Shown piece after piece: positions 34,726 to 42,738 of a stretch of 64,000 bases of DNA (positions are counted from its first letter, which is position 1; each line of letters opens with the position of its first letter). The translations under genes and the position numbers were made by a program. The notes under the pieces were generated by a model. The model did no database searches. It saw only the letters and a program-made list of their open reading frames with translations, and had not been told where the DNA came from. The stretch comes from Streptomyces mangrovisoli (GTDB lineage: Bacteria > Actinomycetota > Actinomycetes > Streptomycetales > Streptomycetaceae), in assembly GCF_000974985.2 (NCBI RefSeq), contig NZ_LAVA02000042.1, forward strand, positions 1-64,000, written 5' to 3'.

Positions 34726-35973
34726 TCAGTACAGGAGATATTCCTTCCTGATCTTCCGGAATGCGGTGAGTTCGCTCTGCCAGGCCGCCACGACGTCGTC
34801 GGTGTCCGCCCCGGCGTCGATCAGGGTGCGCACCCGGTCGGATCCGGTGAGCTTGTCGATCCACAGATCGGAGCGCCACGCGAAGCCGCTCCACACCCGC
34901 TTCGCGGTCACCAGCAGCGCGATCCCCGTGCGCACGGGCTCGAAGGCGGCCCGGTCGTGCACGTGGAGCTGCACGCCGCCGATCGTCGTGCCCTGGAACT
35001 TGGAGAAGGTCGGGGCGAAGTACGCCTCCCGGAAGTGCACCCCGGGCAGGGCGAGCCGCTCCGCCGCGGCGGCCCAGCGCCCGTCGACGCCGTCGGCGCC
35101 GAGCAGTTCGAAGGGCCGGGTGGTGCCCCGCCCCTCGGACAGGTTCGTGCCCTCGAACAGGCAGGTGCCGGAGTACACGAGCGCGGTGTCCGCGGTCGGC
35201 ATGTTGGGGCTCGGCGGCACCCACGGCAGCCCAAAGGCGTCGTGGAACAGCGAGCGTTCCCAGCCGGACATGCGCACCGTCGTGAGCGGCACCGGGTCGG
35301 TGAGGAACTCCCCGTTGAACAGCCGGGCCAGCTCGGCGACGGTCATCCCGTGCGCCTGCGCGATCGGCTGCCGGCCCACGAAGGTCGCGAACTCCTTGTG
35401 CAGCACCGGCCCTTCGGCCCGCCGTCCGCTCACCGGGTTGGGCCGGTCGAGCACCACGAACCGCTTGCCCGCGAGGGCGGCCGCCTCCATGCAGTCGTAC
35501 AGCGTCCAGATGTAGGTGTAGAAGCGGGCGCCGACGTCCTGGATGTCGAAGACGACGGTGTCCACGCCGGCGGCCGTGAACACGTCCGCGAGCGCCTGCC
35601 CGCTCTTCAGGTAGGTGTCGTAGACGGGCAGGCCGGTGGCGGGGTCGTCGTAGCGGCCCTCGGAGCCGCCGGCCTGTGCGGTGCCGCGGAAGCCGTGCTC
35701 CGGGCCGAACACCGCGACCAGCCGCACCCGCGGGTCGGCGTGCATCACGTCCACGATGTGCCGCACGTCGCGGGTGACGCCGGTGGGGTTGGTGACGACG
35801 CCGACGCGGGCGCCGTCGAGCGGCGCGTACCCGTCCGCGGCCAGCCGGTCGAAGCCGGTCCTGAGCGGCCGGCCCGGAGCGGCCGACGCCGGGGCGGGGG
35901 ACAGGGCCGAGACGGTGGCGGCGGTGGCCGTGGCGGTCGCGTCGACGAGCAGACTCCGTCGGGACAGACGCAT
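34726..35973 (-). CDS. DUF1343 / NamZ-type exo-beta-N-acetylmuramidase (GH171)
   Basis: A 415-residue exported enzyme. The twin-arginine signal (LSRRSLLVDATATATAATVSA) precedes a DUF1343 domain with FDIQDVGARFYTYIWTLYDCMEAA, PNPVSG and FEGTNLSEGRGTTRPFELLGA. DUF1343 was reassigned to glycosidase family GH171 after Bacillus NamZ was shown to remove terminal N-acetylmuramic acid. A peptidoglycan-recycling role is therefore likely, though not tested for actinobacterial homologs. I chose ATG 35973, which begins the Tat signal; AAGGG lies upstream. Confidence 0.85.
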   Translation of the reverse strand: MRLSRRSLLVDATATATAATVSALSPAPASAAPGRPLRTGFDRLAADGYAPLDGARVGVVTNPTGVTRDVRHIVDVMHADPRVRLVAVFGPEHGFRGTAQAGGSEGRYDDPATGLPVYDTYLKSGQALADVFTAAGVDTVVFDIQDVGARFYTYIWTLYDCMEAAALAGKRFVVLDRPNPVSGRRAEGPVLHKEFATFVGRQPIAQAHGMTVAELARLFNGEFLTDPVPLTTVRMSGWERSLFHDAFGLPWVPPSPNMPTADTALVYSGTCLFEGTNLSEGRGTTRPFELLGADGVDGRWAAAAERLALPGVHFREAYFAPTFSKFQGTTIGGVQLHVHDRAAFEPVRTGIALLVTAKRVWSGFAWRSDLWIDKLTGSDRVRTLIDAGADTDDVVAAWQSELTAFRKIRKEYLLY

Positions 35974-36047
35974 GAGGGACCCTTCGTGTGGGGGAGGTCT
36001 CGAGCGTGCGCGTGGTCTTGAACGTGTGACGGCGGCCCTGGTCTGAA

Positions 36048-36064
36048 ACATACCGACCGGTTAG
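36048..36064. promoter_or_regulatory. TetR operator-like dyad before the SDR operon
   Basis: ACATACCGACCGGTTAG, dyad ACCGacCGGT, 45 bp before the SDR start. The first 14 bases are identical to the site read on the minus strand at 41551-41538. The TetR at 38556 is the obvious binder. Confidence 0.65.
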
Positions 36065-36109
36065 TGTGTCGCAGCGGAGCCGTTCTCGTCGTGTCGAAGG
36101 AGACCGAGG

Positions 36110-36874
36110 GTGGAAGCTGTTCAGGATGCCGGAGTCGTCGTCACGGGGGCCGGAGGAGGGATCGGAGCCGCCCTCGCGCGCCGCTTCGCCGCCGAAGGGG
36201 CCCGGGTCGTGGTGAACGACCTCGACGCGTCGAGAGCCGAGGCCGTGGCCGCCGAGATCGGCGCGACCGCCGTCCCCGGCGACGCCTCGGGGATCGTGGA
36301 CGCCGCCCGCGAGGCACTCGGCGGCGGCATCGACATCTGGTGCGCCAACGCGGGCGTCGCCTTCGAGGACGGCGGCACCGACCTCGACGAGAGGACCTGG
36401 GCGACCTCCTGGGACGTCAACGTCATGGCCCACGTCCGGGCCGCCCAGGCCCTGCTGCCCGACTGGCTCGAACGCGGCACCGGGCGCTTCGTGTCGACCG
36501 TCTCCGCGGCCGGGCTGCTGACCATGGTCGGCGCGCCCTCCTACAGCGTCACCAAGCACGGCGCGCTCGCCTTCGCCGAGTGGCTGTCGCTGACGTACCG
36601 CCACCGCGGCGTGAAGGTCCACGCGATCTGTCCGCAGGGTGTGCGCACCGCGATGCTTGAGGCCACCGGCGCCGCCGGCGACCTCGTGCTGCGGCCCACC
36701 GCGATCGAACCCGACGACGTCGCGGACGCCCTCTTCAAGGGCATCGCGGAGGACCGCTTCCTGATCCTTCCGCACCCCGAGGTCGCCGACTACTACCGGG
36801 CGAGGGCCGACCAGCCCGATCGCTGGCTGGCCGGCATGAACCACATCCAGCGCAAGTGGGAGGCCAACCGGTGA
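36110..36874 (+). CDS. Short-chain dehydrogenase/reductase
   Basis: A 254-residue NAD(P) oxidoreductase. Cofactor motif VVTGAGGGIGAALARRFAAEGARVVVNDLD, the NAG loop WCANAGVAF, catalytic Ser in STVSAAGLL and Y-x3-K in YSVTKHGALAF. The Asp after strand 2 (NDLD) favours NAD. GTG start with GAAGGAGACCGAGG. It overlaps the CoA ligase gene by GTGA (36871-36874). By position it may play the role of LvaD, interconverting hydroxy- and oxo-acyl-CoAs; that is inference. Confidence 0.92.
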   Translation: MEAVQDAGVVVTGAGGGIGAALARRFAAEGARVVVNDLDASRAEAVAAEIGATAVPGDASGIVDAAREALGGGIDIWCANAGVAFEDGGTDLDERTWATSWDVNVMAHVRAAQALLPDWLERGTGRFVSTVSAAGLLTMVGAPSYSVTKHGALAFAEWLSLTYRHRGVKVHAICPQGVRTAMLEATGAAGDLVLRPTAIEPDDVADALFKGIAEDRFLILPHPEVADYYRARADQPDRWLAGMNHIQRKWEANR

Positions 36875-38538
36875 CCGATTCCCGCTACGCCACCCGCCCC
36901 TGGCTGGCCCTCCTCAGCGACGCCCAGCGCGCCCCCGTCGAGCCCGCCGACTCCCTGGTGCACGCGCTGCGCCGGTCGGCCGCCGAGGCCCCGGACCGCG
37001 CCTGCCTCGCCTACTTCGACGGCCGGCTCACCTACCGCGAGGTGGACGAGCTGAGCGACTCGGTCGCCGCCCACCTCGCCGCCCGCGGCCTGGAACGCGG
37101 CGACCGGGTCGCGGTGCTGCTCCAGAACTCCCCGCACTTCGTGCTCGCCGTCCTCGGCGCCTGGAAGGCGGGCGCGACCGTCGTCCCCGTCAACCCCATG
37201 TACAAGTCGGGCGAGGTCGGCCACGTCCTGCGGGACGGCGAGGTGGCCGCGCTGATCTGCTCCGACCGCGCGTGGGAGACGTATCTGCGCGAGGCGGCCG
37301 CCGACTCGCCGGTGCGCATCGCGCTCACCGCGTGCGAACTGGACTTCCAGACCGGCAACGACCCGCGCGTCCTCGCCTTCGAGCGGCTGCCCGAGGCCCC
37401 CGACGCGGACGACCTCACCACCGTCGCCCGCCAGGGCGGCACGGCACCCGAGGGCCGCGACCCGGCGCCCGGCGACATCGCCCTGATCAGCTACACCTCG
37501 GGTACCAGCGGCACCCCCAAGGGCGCCACCAACACGCACGCCAACATCATGTACAACGCCGAACGCCAGCGCACCGGGATGCCCCTGCCCGACGCGCCGG
37601 TCTACTTCGCGATGGCGCCGCTGTTCCACATCACCGGCATGGTCTGCCAGTTGGGCGCCTGTCTGAACAGCGCGGGCACGCTCGTGCTGGCGTACCGCTT
37701 CGAGGCGGGCGCCGTCCTCGACGCGTTCGCCGCGCACCGTCCGCACTACACGGTCGGCCCCTCCACCGCGTTCATGGCGCTCGCCGCCCACCCGGCGGTC
37801 ACCCCGGACCACTTCGCGTCCTTCGTGAACATCTCCTCCGGCGGCGCGCCGCTGCCGCCCGCCCTGGTGGAGAAGTTCCGGGCGGGCTTCGGGCCGTACA
37901 TCCGCAACGGCTACGGCCTCACCGAGTGCACCGCGCCCTGCGCCTCCGTGCCCCCGGCCCTGGAGGCCCCCGTCGACCCCGCATCCGGCACCCTCGCGGT
38001 CGGCGTGCCGGGCCCCGACACGGTCGTACGGATACTCGACGACCGGGGCGAGGAGGTGCCGTTCGGCGAGCAGGGCGAGATCGTGGTCAGCGGACCGCAG
38101 GTCGTGCCCGGCTACTGGCGGCGGCCCGAGGCCACCGCGGAGACCTTCCCCGGCGGTGAACTGCGCACCGGCGACATCGGTTTCATGGACGAGCAGGGCT
38201 GGCTGTACGTCGTCGACCGCAAGAAGGACATGATCAACGCGTCCGGCTTCAAGGTCTGGCCGCGCGAGGTCGAGGACGTCCTCTACACCCACCCGGCGGT
38301 CCGCGAAGCGGCCGTGGTCGGGGTCCCCGACGGGTACCGTGGCGAGACCGTCAAGGCGTACATCAGCCTGCGGCCGGACGCGGAGACCGACCCGGCGGCG
38401 CTGGCCGCGTACTGCAAGGAGAGACTGGCCGCCTACAAATACCCGCGGCTGGTGGAGATCCTGCCGGACCTGCCGAAGACGGCGAGTGGGAAGATCCTCC
38501 GACGGGAACTGCGTTCCCGTACCGCGAACAGCGAGTAG
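36871..38538 (+). CDS. Acyl-CoA synthetase (AMP-forming, fatty-acid-CoA ligase)
   Basis: A 555-residue ANL-family ligase. ISYTSGTSGTPKGATNTH (P-loop A3), NGYGLTECTAPCAS (A5), LRTGDIGFMDEQGWLYVVDRKKDMINASGFKVWPREVE (A7-A8) and the catalytic lysine in PKTASGKILRRE (A10) are all intact. It activates a carboxylic acid as acyl-CoA, possibly medium-chain or hydroxylated given its partners. Translationally coupled to the SDR gene. Complete, with ordinary composition. Confidence 0.94.
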   Translation: MTDSRYATRPWLALLSDAQRAPVEPADSLVHALRRSAAEAPDRACLAYFDGRLTYREVDELSDSVAAHLAARGLERGDRVAVLLQNSPHFVLAVLGAWKAGATVVPVNPMYKSGEVGHVLRDGEVAALICSDRAWETYLREAAADSPVRIALTACELDFQTGNDPRVLAFERLPEAPDADDLTTVARQGGTAPEGRDPAPGDIALISYTSGTSGTPKGATNTHANIMYNAERQRTGMPLPDAPVYFAMAPLFHITGMVCQLGACLNSAGTLVLAYRFEAGAVLDAFAAHRPHYTVGPSTAFMALAAHPAVTPDHFASFVNISSGGAPLPPALVEKFRAGFGPYIRNGYGLTECTAPCASVPPALEAPVDPASGTLAVGVPGPDTVVRILDDRGEEVPFGEQGEIVVSGPQVVPGYWRRPEATAETFPGGELRTGDIGFMDEQGWLYVVDRKKDMINASGFKVWPREVEDVLYTHPAVREAAVVGVPDGYRGETVKAYISLRPDAETDPAALAAYCKERLAAYKYPRLVEILPDLPKTASGKILRRELRSRTANSE

Positions 38539-38555
38539 ACATCAGGGAAAGGCAG

Positions 38556-39158
38556 GTGGCGGCAGTGCCCAGGACGACGGACGGCGACGGGACCCCCGTC
38601 CCGCAACGGCTGCTGGCCGCCGCCACCCGGCTCTTCGCCGAGCAGGGTTACGACCGCACGTCGGTGCAGGAGATCGTCGAGGCGGCGGGCGTCACCAAGG
38701 GGGCGCTCTACCACTACTTCGGCTCCAAGGACGACCTGCTGCACGAGGTGTACGCGCGCGTGCTGCGGGTCCAGCAGGAGCGCCTCGACGCCTTCGCGGA
38801 CGCCGACGAGCCGATCGAGAAGCGGCTGCGCGGCGCGGCGGCGGACGTGGTCGTCACGACGATCGAGAACCTCGACGACGCGTCGATCTTCTTCCGGTCG
38901 ATGCAGCATCTCAGCCCGGAGAAGAACAAGCAGGTGCGCGCCGAGCGCCGGCGCTACCACGAACGCTTCCGCGCGCTGGTCGAGGAGGGCCAGCGGGCGG
39001 GCGTGTTCTCCACGGCGACCCCCGCCGACCTCGTGGTCGACTACCACTTCGGCTCGGTGCACCACCTGTCGACGTGGTACCGGCCCGACGGGCCGATGAC
39101 CCCGCAGCAGGTCGCCGACCATCTGGCGGACCTGCTGCTGCGGGCGCTGCGGCCCTGA
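38556..39158 (+). CDS. TetR family regulator of the acyl-CoA cluster
   Basis: A 200-residue TetR protein. HTH ~15-65 (RLLAAATRLFAEQGYDRTSVQEIVEAAGVTKGALYHYFGSKDDLLHEVYARVL). The ligand domain includes FFRSMQHLSPEKNKQVRAERRRYHERFR. It follows the ligase by 17 bp, so SDR, ligase and regulator form one operon, probably autoregulated through the dyad at 36048. I use GTG 38556 (GGAAAGG three bases upstream); a GTG at 38565 has AGGTGG better spaced. Confidence 0.9.
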   Translation: MAAVPRTTDGDGTPVPQRLLAAATRLFAEQGYDRTSVQEIVEAAGVTKGALYHYFGSKDDLLHEVYARVLRVQQERLDAFADADEPIEKRLRGAAADVVVTTIENLDDASIFFRSMQHLSPEKNKQVRAERRRYHERFRALVEEGQRAGVFSTATPADLVVDYHFGSVHHLSTWYRPDGPMTPQQVADHLADLLLRALRP

Positions 39159-39169
39159 CACCCGGCAGC

Positions 39170-39207
39170 GGAAGGGGCCCGGAGGCGATCGCCTCCGGGC
39201 CCCTTCC
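39170..39207. terminator. Perfect bidirectional hairpin between convergent operons
   Basis: A 38-base perfect palindrome (19-bp stem with arms 39170-39188 and 39189-39207; centre GGCGATCGCC). It lies between TetR (stop 39158) and acyl-CoA dehydrogenase (stop 39213), so it can serve both. Confidence 0.85.
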
Positions 39208-39212
39208 CGTGC

Positions 39213-40463
39213 TCACAGGTACTTCTTCAGCTCCCGCCGCGCCAGCGACCGCTGGTGGACCTCGTCCGGCCCGTCCGCGATCATCAGCGTACGCGCGCTC
39301 GCGTACAGCTCCGCCAGCGGGAAGTCCTGGCTGACGCCGCCCGCGCCGTGCAGCTGGATCGCCCGGTCGATGATGTCCACGACCGCGCGCGGGGTGGCGA
39401 TCTTGATCGCCTGGATCTCGGTGTGGGCGCCCTTGTTGCCGACCGTGTCCATCAGCCAGGCCGTCTTCAGCACCAGCAGCCGCAGCGACTCGACCGTCAC
39501 CCGGGCGTCCGCGATCCAGTTGTGGACCACGCCCTGCTGGGCCAGCGCCTTGCCGAACGCGTTCCGGGCGACCGCCCGGCGGCACATCAGCTCGATCGCC
39601 CGCTCGGCCATGCCGATCAGCCGCATGCAGTGGTGGATACGGCCCGGACCGAGCCGCGCCTGCGCGATGGCGAAGCCGCCGCCCTCCTCGCCGATCAGGT
39701 TCGCGACCGGCACGCGCGCGTGGTCGAAGACCACCTCGGCGTGGCCGCCGTGCGAGTGGTCCTCGTAGCCGAAGACCTGCATGGCGCGCTTCACGGTGAC
39801 GCCCGGGGTGTCGCGCGGGACCAGCACCATGGACTGCTGGCGGCGGATGTCCGCGCCGTCCGGGTCGGTCTTGCCCATCACGATGAAGATCTTGCAGTCC
39901 GGGTTCATCGCCCCGGAGATGTACCACTTGCGACCCGTGATGACGTACTCTCCCCCACTCTCGGCTCCGCTCGAGCGGGAGGTGCCCCCACCGTCACGCT
40001 CGATCAGCGTGGTGATGTTGGTGGCGTCGGAGGAGGCCACGTCCGGCTCGGTCATCGCGAAGGCGGAGCGGATCTCGCCCGCGAGCAGCGGCTCCAGCCA
40101 CTGCTTGCGCTGGTGCTCGTCGGCGAACTGCGCGAGCACCTCCATGTTGCCGGTGTCGGGCGCCGCGCAGTTCAGCGCGGTGGGCGCGAGGTGCGGGGAG
40201 CGGCCGGTGATCTCGGCCAGCGGCGCGTACTGGAGGTTGGTCAGACCGGCGCCGTACTCGGCGTCCGGCAGGAAGAGGTTCCACAGGCCCTGCCTGCGCG
40301 CCTCCGCCTTCAGCTCCTCCACCACGGCGGGCTGGTCCCAGGGCGAGGCGAGCAGCGCCCGCTGCTCCTCGGCGACCGCCTCGGCCGGGTAGACGTACTC
40401 GTCCATGAAGGCGAGGAGCCGGGCCCGCAGTTCCTCGGTGCGCGCGTCGAACGCGAAGTCCAT
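39213..40463 (-). CDS. Acyl-CoA dehydrogenase family protein (ACAD10/11- or LvaC-like), with in-frame repeat insertion
   Basis: A 416-residue ACAD. MDFAFDARTEELRARLLAFMDEYVYPAE is the typical start of the ACAD10/11-like branch, followed by AMTEPDVASSDATNI, WYISGAMNPDCKIFIVMGKTD, FGYEDHSHGG and RLGPGRIHHCMRLIG. The C-terminus is IQLHGAGGVSQDFPLAELYASARTLMIADGPDEVHQ. A segment GGGTSRSSGAESGG between the two beta-strands of the middle domain comes from a repeat element. ATG 40463 is chosen; the longer frame overlaps the kinase gene, whose stop lies 5 bp upstream. The two genes form an operon, as in 4-hydroxyacyl-CoA pathways. Confidence 0.9.
   Translation of the reverse strand: MDFAFDARTEELRARLLAFMDEYVYPAEAVAEEQRALLASPWDQPAVVEELKAEARRQGLWNLFLPDAEYGAGLTNLQYAPLAEITGRSPHLAPTALNCAAPDTGNMEVLAQFADEHQRKQWLEPLLAGEIRSAFAMTEPDVASSDATNITTLIERDGGGTSRSSGAESGGEYVITGRKWYISGAMNPDCKIFIVMGKTDPDGADIRRQQSMVLVPRDTPGVTVKRAMQVFGYEDHSHGGHAEVVFDHARVPVANLIGEEGGGFAIAQARLGPGRIHHCMRLIGMAERAIELMCRRAVARNAFGKALAQQGVVHNWIADARVTVESLRLLVLKTAWLMDTVGNKGAHTEIQAIKIATPRAVVDIIDRAIQLHGAGGVSQDFPLAELYASARTLMIADGPDEVHQRSLARRELKKYL
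39953..39991. repeat. Second dispersed element, inserted in frame
   Basis: About 39 bp centred on the perfect palindrome CCGCTCGAGCGG and flanked by CCCCCAC and GTGCCCCC. It adds 13 codons (GGGTSRSSGAESG) to the acyl-CoA dehydrogenase. I recognise this CTCGAG-centred motif as recurrent in Streptomyces genomes. Alignment to homologs would define the exact insertion points. Confidence 0.65.
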
Positions 40464-40468
40464 GGCGG

Positions 40469-41491
40469 TCAGCCTTCCTGGAGGGTGGTGAGTCCGTGGT
40501 CGATGAAGACGGGCACGAGGTCGCCGATGCGGTCGAAGCCGCGTCCGACGGTCTGGCCCAGGGTGTAGCGGTAGTGGATGCCCTCCAGGATCACCGCGAG
40601 CTTGAACCAGGCGAACGCGGTGTACCAGGAGACCGCGGAGACGTCCCGGCCGGAGCGCTCGGCGTAGCGCTCGATCAACTCGGCGGGGGAGGGGTGGCCG
40701 GGGGCCTCGGCGGTGGTCGAGACGGGGGAGTCGGCCATGCCGAGCGGCATGGAGTACATGACCAGCAGGCCGAGGTCGGTCAGCGGGTCGCCGAGCGTCG
40801 ACATCTCCCAGTCGAGGATCGCGTTGATCCGGTCGTCCGCGCCGATGAGGACGTTGTCCAGGCGGTAGTCGCCGTGCACGACGGTCGCGGCGGGCGAGAC
40901 GGGCAGCCTGCGCCCGAGCGCCGCGTGCAGCTCCTCGATGCCGGCCAGCTCGCGGTTGCGGGAGGCGTCCAGCTGCTTGCCCCAGCGGCGCAGCTGCCGG
41001 TCGAGGAAGCCCTCGGGGCGGCCGAAGTCGGCGAGGCCGACCTCCGCGGGGTCCACCGCGTGCAGCTCGACGAGGGTGTCGACCAGGGACAGCACCGCGC
41101 TGCGGGTGCGCTCGGGGCCGAGCGGGAGCAGCTGGTCCGCGGTGCGGTACGGCGTGCCCTCGACGAACTCCATCACGTAGAACGGCGCCCCGAGCACCTC
41201 CTCGTCCTCGCACAGCAGGACCGGGCGCGGGACCGGCACGTCGGTCGGGTGCAGCGCGCTGATCACCCGGTGCTCGCGCTTCATGTCGTGCGCGGTGGCG
41301 AGCACATGCCCGAGCGGGGGCCGGCGCACGACCCAGCGGGACGTGCCGTCGCCGACGGCGTAGGTGAGGTTGGAGCGTCCGCCCTCGATCAGCCGGCCGG
41401 TCAGCGGACCGCTCACCAGACCGGGCCGCTCGCGGTCGAGCAGTCCGCGCAGCCGGTCGAGATCGAGTCCGGGCGGGTGGTCGGGGCTCAT
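40469..41491 (-). CDS. APH-type phosphotransferase (ACAD10/11 kinase- or LvaA-like)
   Basis: A 340-residue kinase of the aminoglycoside-phosphotransferase fold. The catalytic loop is HGDYRLDNVLIG, the metal-binding motif is ILDWEMSTLGDPLTDLG, and the N-lobe has LTYAVGDGTSRWVVRRPP. GLADFGRPEGFLDRQLRRWGKQLDAS is characteristic of the branch fused to acyl-CoA dehydrogenase in human ACAD10/11, where 4-hydroxyacyl-CoA is phosphorylated. It is followed after 5 bp by the dehydrogenase. Antibiotic resistance is unlikely. A TetR-type palindrome lies 40 bp upstream. Confidence 0.9.
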   Translation of the reverse strand: MSPDHPPGLDLDRLRGLLDRERPGLVSGPLTGRLIEGGRSNLTYAVGDGTSRWVVRRPPLGHVLATAHDMKREHRVISALHPTDVPVPRPVLLCEDEEVLGAPFYVMEFVEGTPYRTADQLLPLGPERTRSAVLSLVDTLVELHAVDPAEVGLADFGRPEGFLDRQLRRWGKQLDASRNRELAGIEELHAALGRRLPVSPAATVVHGDYRLDNVLIGADDRINAILDWEMSTLGDPLTDLGLLVMYSMPLGMADSPVSTTAEAPGHPSPAELIERYAERSGRDVSAVSWYTAFAWFKLAVILEGIHYRYTLGQTVGRGFDRIGDLVPVFIDHGLTTLQEG

Positions 41492-41531
41492 ACGTCGCTC
41501 CTACGTACGGGTGAACAGGACGCGACTCATG

Positions 41532-41549
41532 ATGCCGACCGGTCGGTAT
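41532..41549. promoter_or_regulatory. TetR operator-like palindrome before the kinase operon
   Basis: ATGCCGACCGGTCGGTAT with a perfect 12-bp core CCGACCGGTCGG. On the minus strand 41551-41538 reads ACATACCGACCGGT, identical to 36048-36061. It lies 41 bp before the kinase start, so both operons are probably under one TetR. Confidence 0.7.
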
Positions 41550-41713
41550 GTCGTCCAGTGGGTCGGCCGAACGTGATCGGTGCCACGATAGGCCGCTGTC
41601 CTGTGGCGCGGCTCTTCCGGCGGCGCGACTCGGCCGTTCCGCGCGCCACGCGAACGCCGCATATCCGGGCATACCGCTTGCGTGGCGCCGGGCTTCCCCC
41701 GAGGGTCGGACGC

Positions 41714-42667
41714 ATGAAGGCCATCAGCTACAGCCGGTACGGCGGACCCGAGGTGCTGGAGTACGGCGAGGTCCGCGAGCCCACGGTGGGGCCGGACACG
41801 GTGCTGGTGGAGGTGCGCGCGGCGGCCGTCAACCCGGTGGACTGGAAGTGCCGCCAGGGGTATCTCCAGGGGGCGCTGGACGCCGTCTTCCCCGTCGTGC
41901 CGGGCTGGGACGTCTCCGGCGTCGTGCTCCGGCCCGGTCCCGCCGTCACCGAGTTCGCGGCCGGCGACGAGGTCATCGGCTACGTCCGCGAGGACTTCCT
42001 CTCCCGCGGCACCTTCGCCGAACGCGTGGCGGCCCCGGTGCGCACCCTCGCCCGCAAGCCGCGCAACCTCTCCTTCGCGGAGGCGGCCGGACTGCCGCTG
42101 ACCGGGCTCACGGCCTACCAGGTCCTGAACCGGGCGCTCGCCGTCAAGCGCGGCGAGACCGTCCTCGTGCACGCGGCCGCGGGCGGCGTCGGCTCGTTCG
42201 CCGTCCAGCTCGCCCGGCACACCGGCGCCCGCGTCATCGGCACGGCGAGCCCGCCGCACCACGACTACGTCCGCTCCCTCGGCGGCGAGCCCGTCGAGTA
42301 CGGCGAGGGCCTCGCCGAACGCGTCCGCGGCCTTGCGCCCGAAGGAGTGGACGCGGCCTTCGACACCGTCGGCGGCGACACCCTCAAGGTCTCCGCGAAC
42401 CTGCTCACCCAGGGCGGCCGCCTCGCCTCCATCGCGGACCCCGAGGTGGTGGCGTACGGCGGCCGGTACTGCTTCGTCCGCCCCGACGCCGACGACCTGC
42501 TGCGCCTGACCGAACTGGCCGAACAGGGCGTGCTCTCGGTGCACGTCAGCGAGGTCTTCCCGCTGGAGCGCGCGGCGGAGGCGCATCGCCTGAGCCAGAC
42601 GGGCCGGACCCGCGGGAAGATCGTGGTGACGGTGAGCCGTGAGACGGACACGCCGCTTCCGACGTGA
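41714..42667 (+). CDS. NADP-dependent quinone oxidoreductase-type MDR
   Basis: A 317-residue zinc-free medium-chain reductase (quinone oxidoreductase family). MKAISYSRYGGPEVLEYGEV is the family start; VPGWDVSGVV follows, and the cofactor loop is VLVHAAAGGVGSFAVQLARHTGARVIGT. No zinc ligands are present. The substrate is unknown. It is divergent from the kinase/acyl-CoA dehydrogenase operon, so it could be read from the same regulatory region. Its last codons lie in a short tandem repeat (42639-42687). Confidence 0.9.
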   Translation: MKAISYSRYGGPEVLEYGEVREPTVGPDTVLVEVRAAAVNPVDWKCRQGYLQGALDAVFPVVPGWDVSGVVLRPGPAVTEFAAGDEVIGYVREDFLSRGTFAERVAAPVRTLARKPRNLSFAEAAGLPLTGLTAYQVLNRALAVKRGETVLVHAAAGGVGSFAVQLARHTGARVIGTASPPHHDYVRSLGGEPVEYGEGLAERVRGLAPEGVDAAFDTVGGDTLKVSANLLTQGGRLASIADPEVVAYGGRYCFVRPDADDLLRLTELAEQGVLSVHVSEVFPLERAAEAHRLSQTGRTRGKIVVTVSRETDTPLPT

Positions 42668-42687
42668 GACGGACACGCCGCTCCGAC
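42639..42687. repeat. Tandem duplication across a stop codon
   Basis: GTGAGACGGACACGCCGCTT plus CCGAC occurs at 42639-42663 and again, one base shorter, at 42664-42687. The first copy encodes ETDTPLPT; the stop TGA (42665-42667) is at the start of the second copy. Confidence 0.8.
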
Positions 42688-42738
42688 GTGACCGACGTCC
42701 CCCTCGCCCCTTCGGCCCTGTGTCACCAGGCTTCGGCC

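Noticed and set aside
40469-41491. Aminoglycoside resistance gene
   Set aside because: The APH fold is of the ACAD10/11-linked branch and is in an operon with an acyl-CoA dehydrogenase, which points to metabolism.
39213-41672. 819-codon version of the acyl-CoA dehydrogenase
   Set aside because: The extra N-terminal half reads the kinase gene in the wrong frame; family homology begins at ATG 40463.
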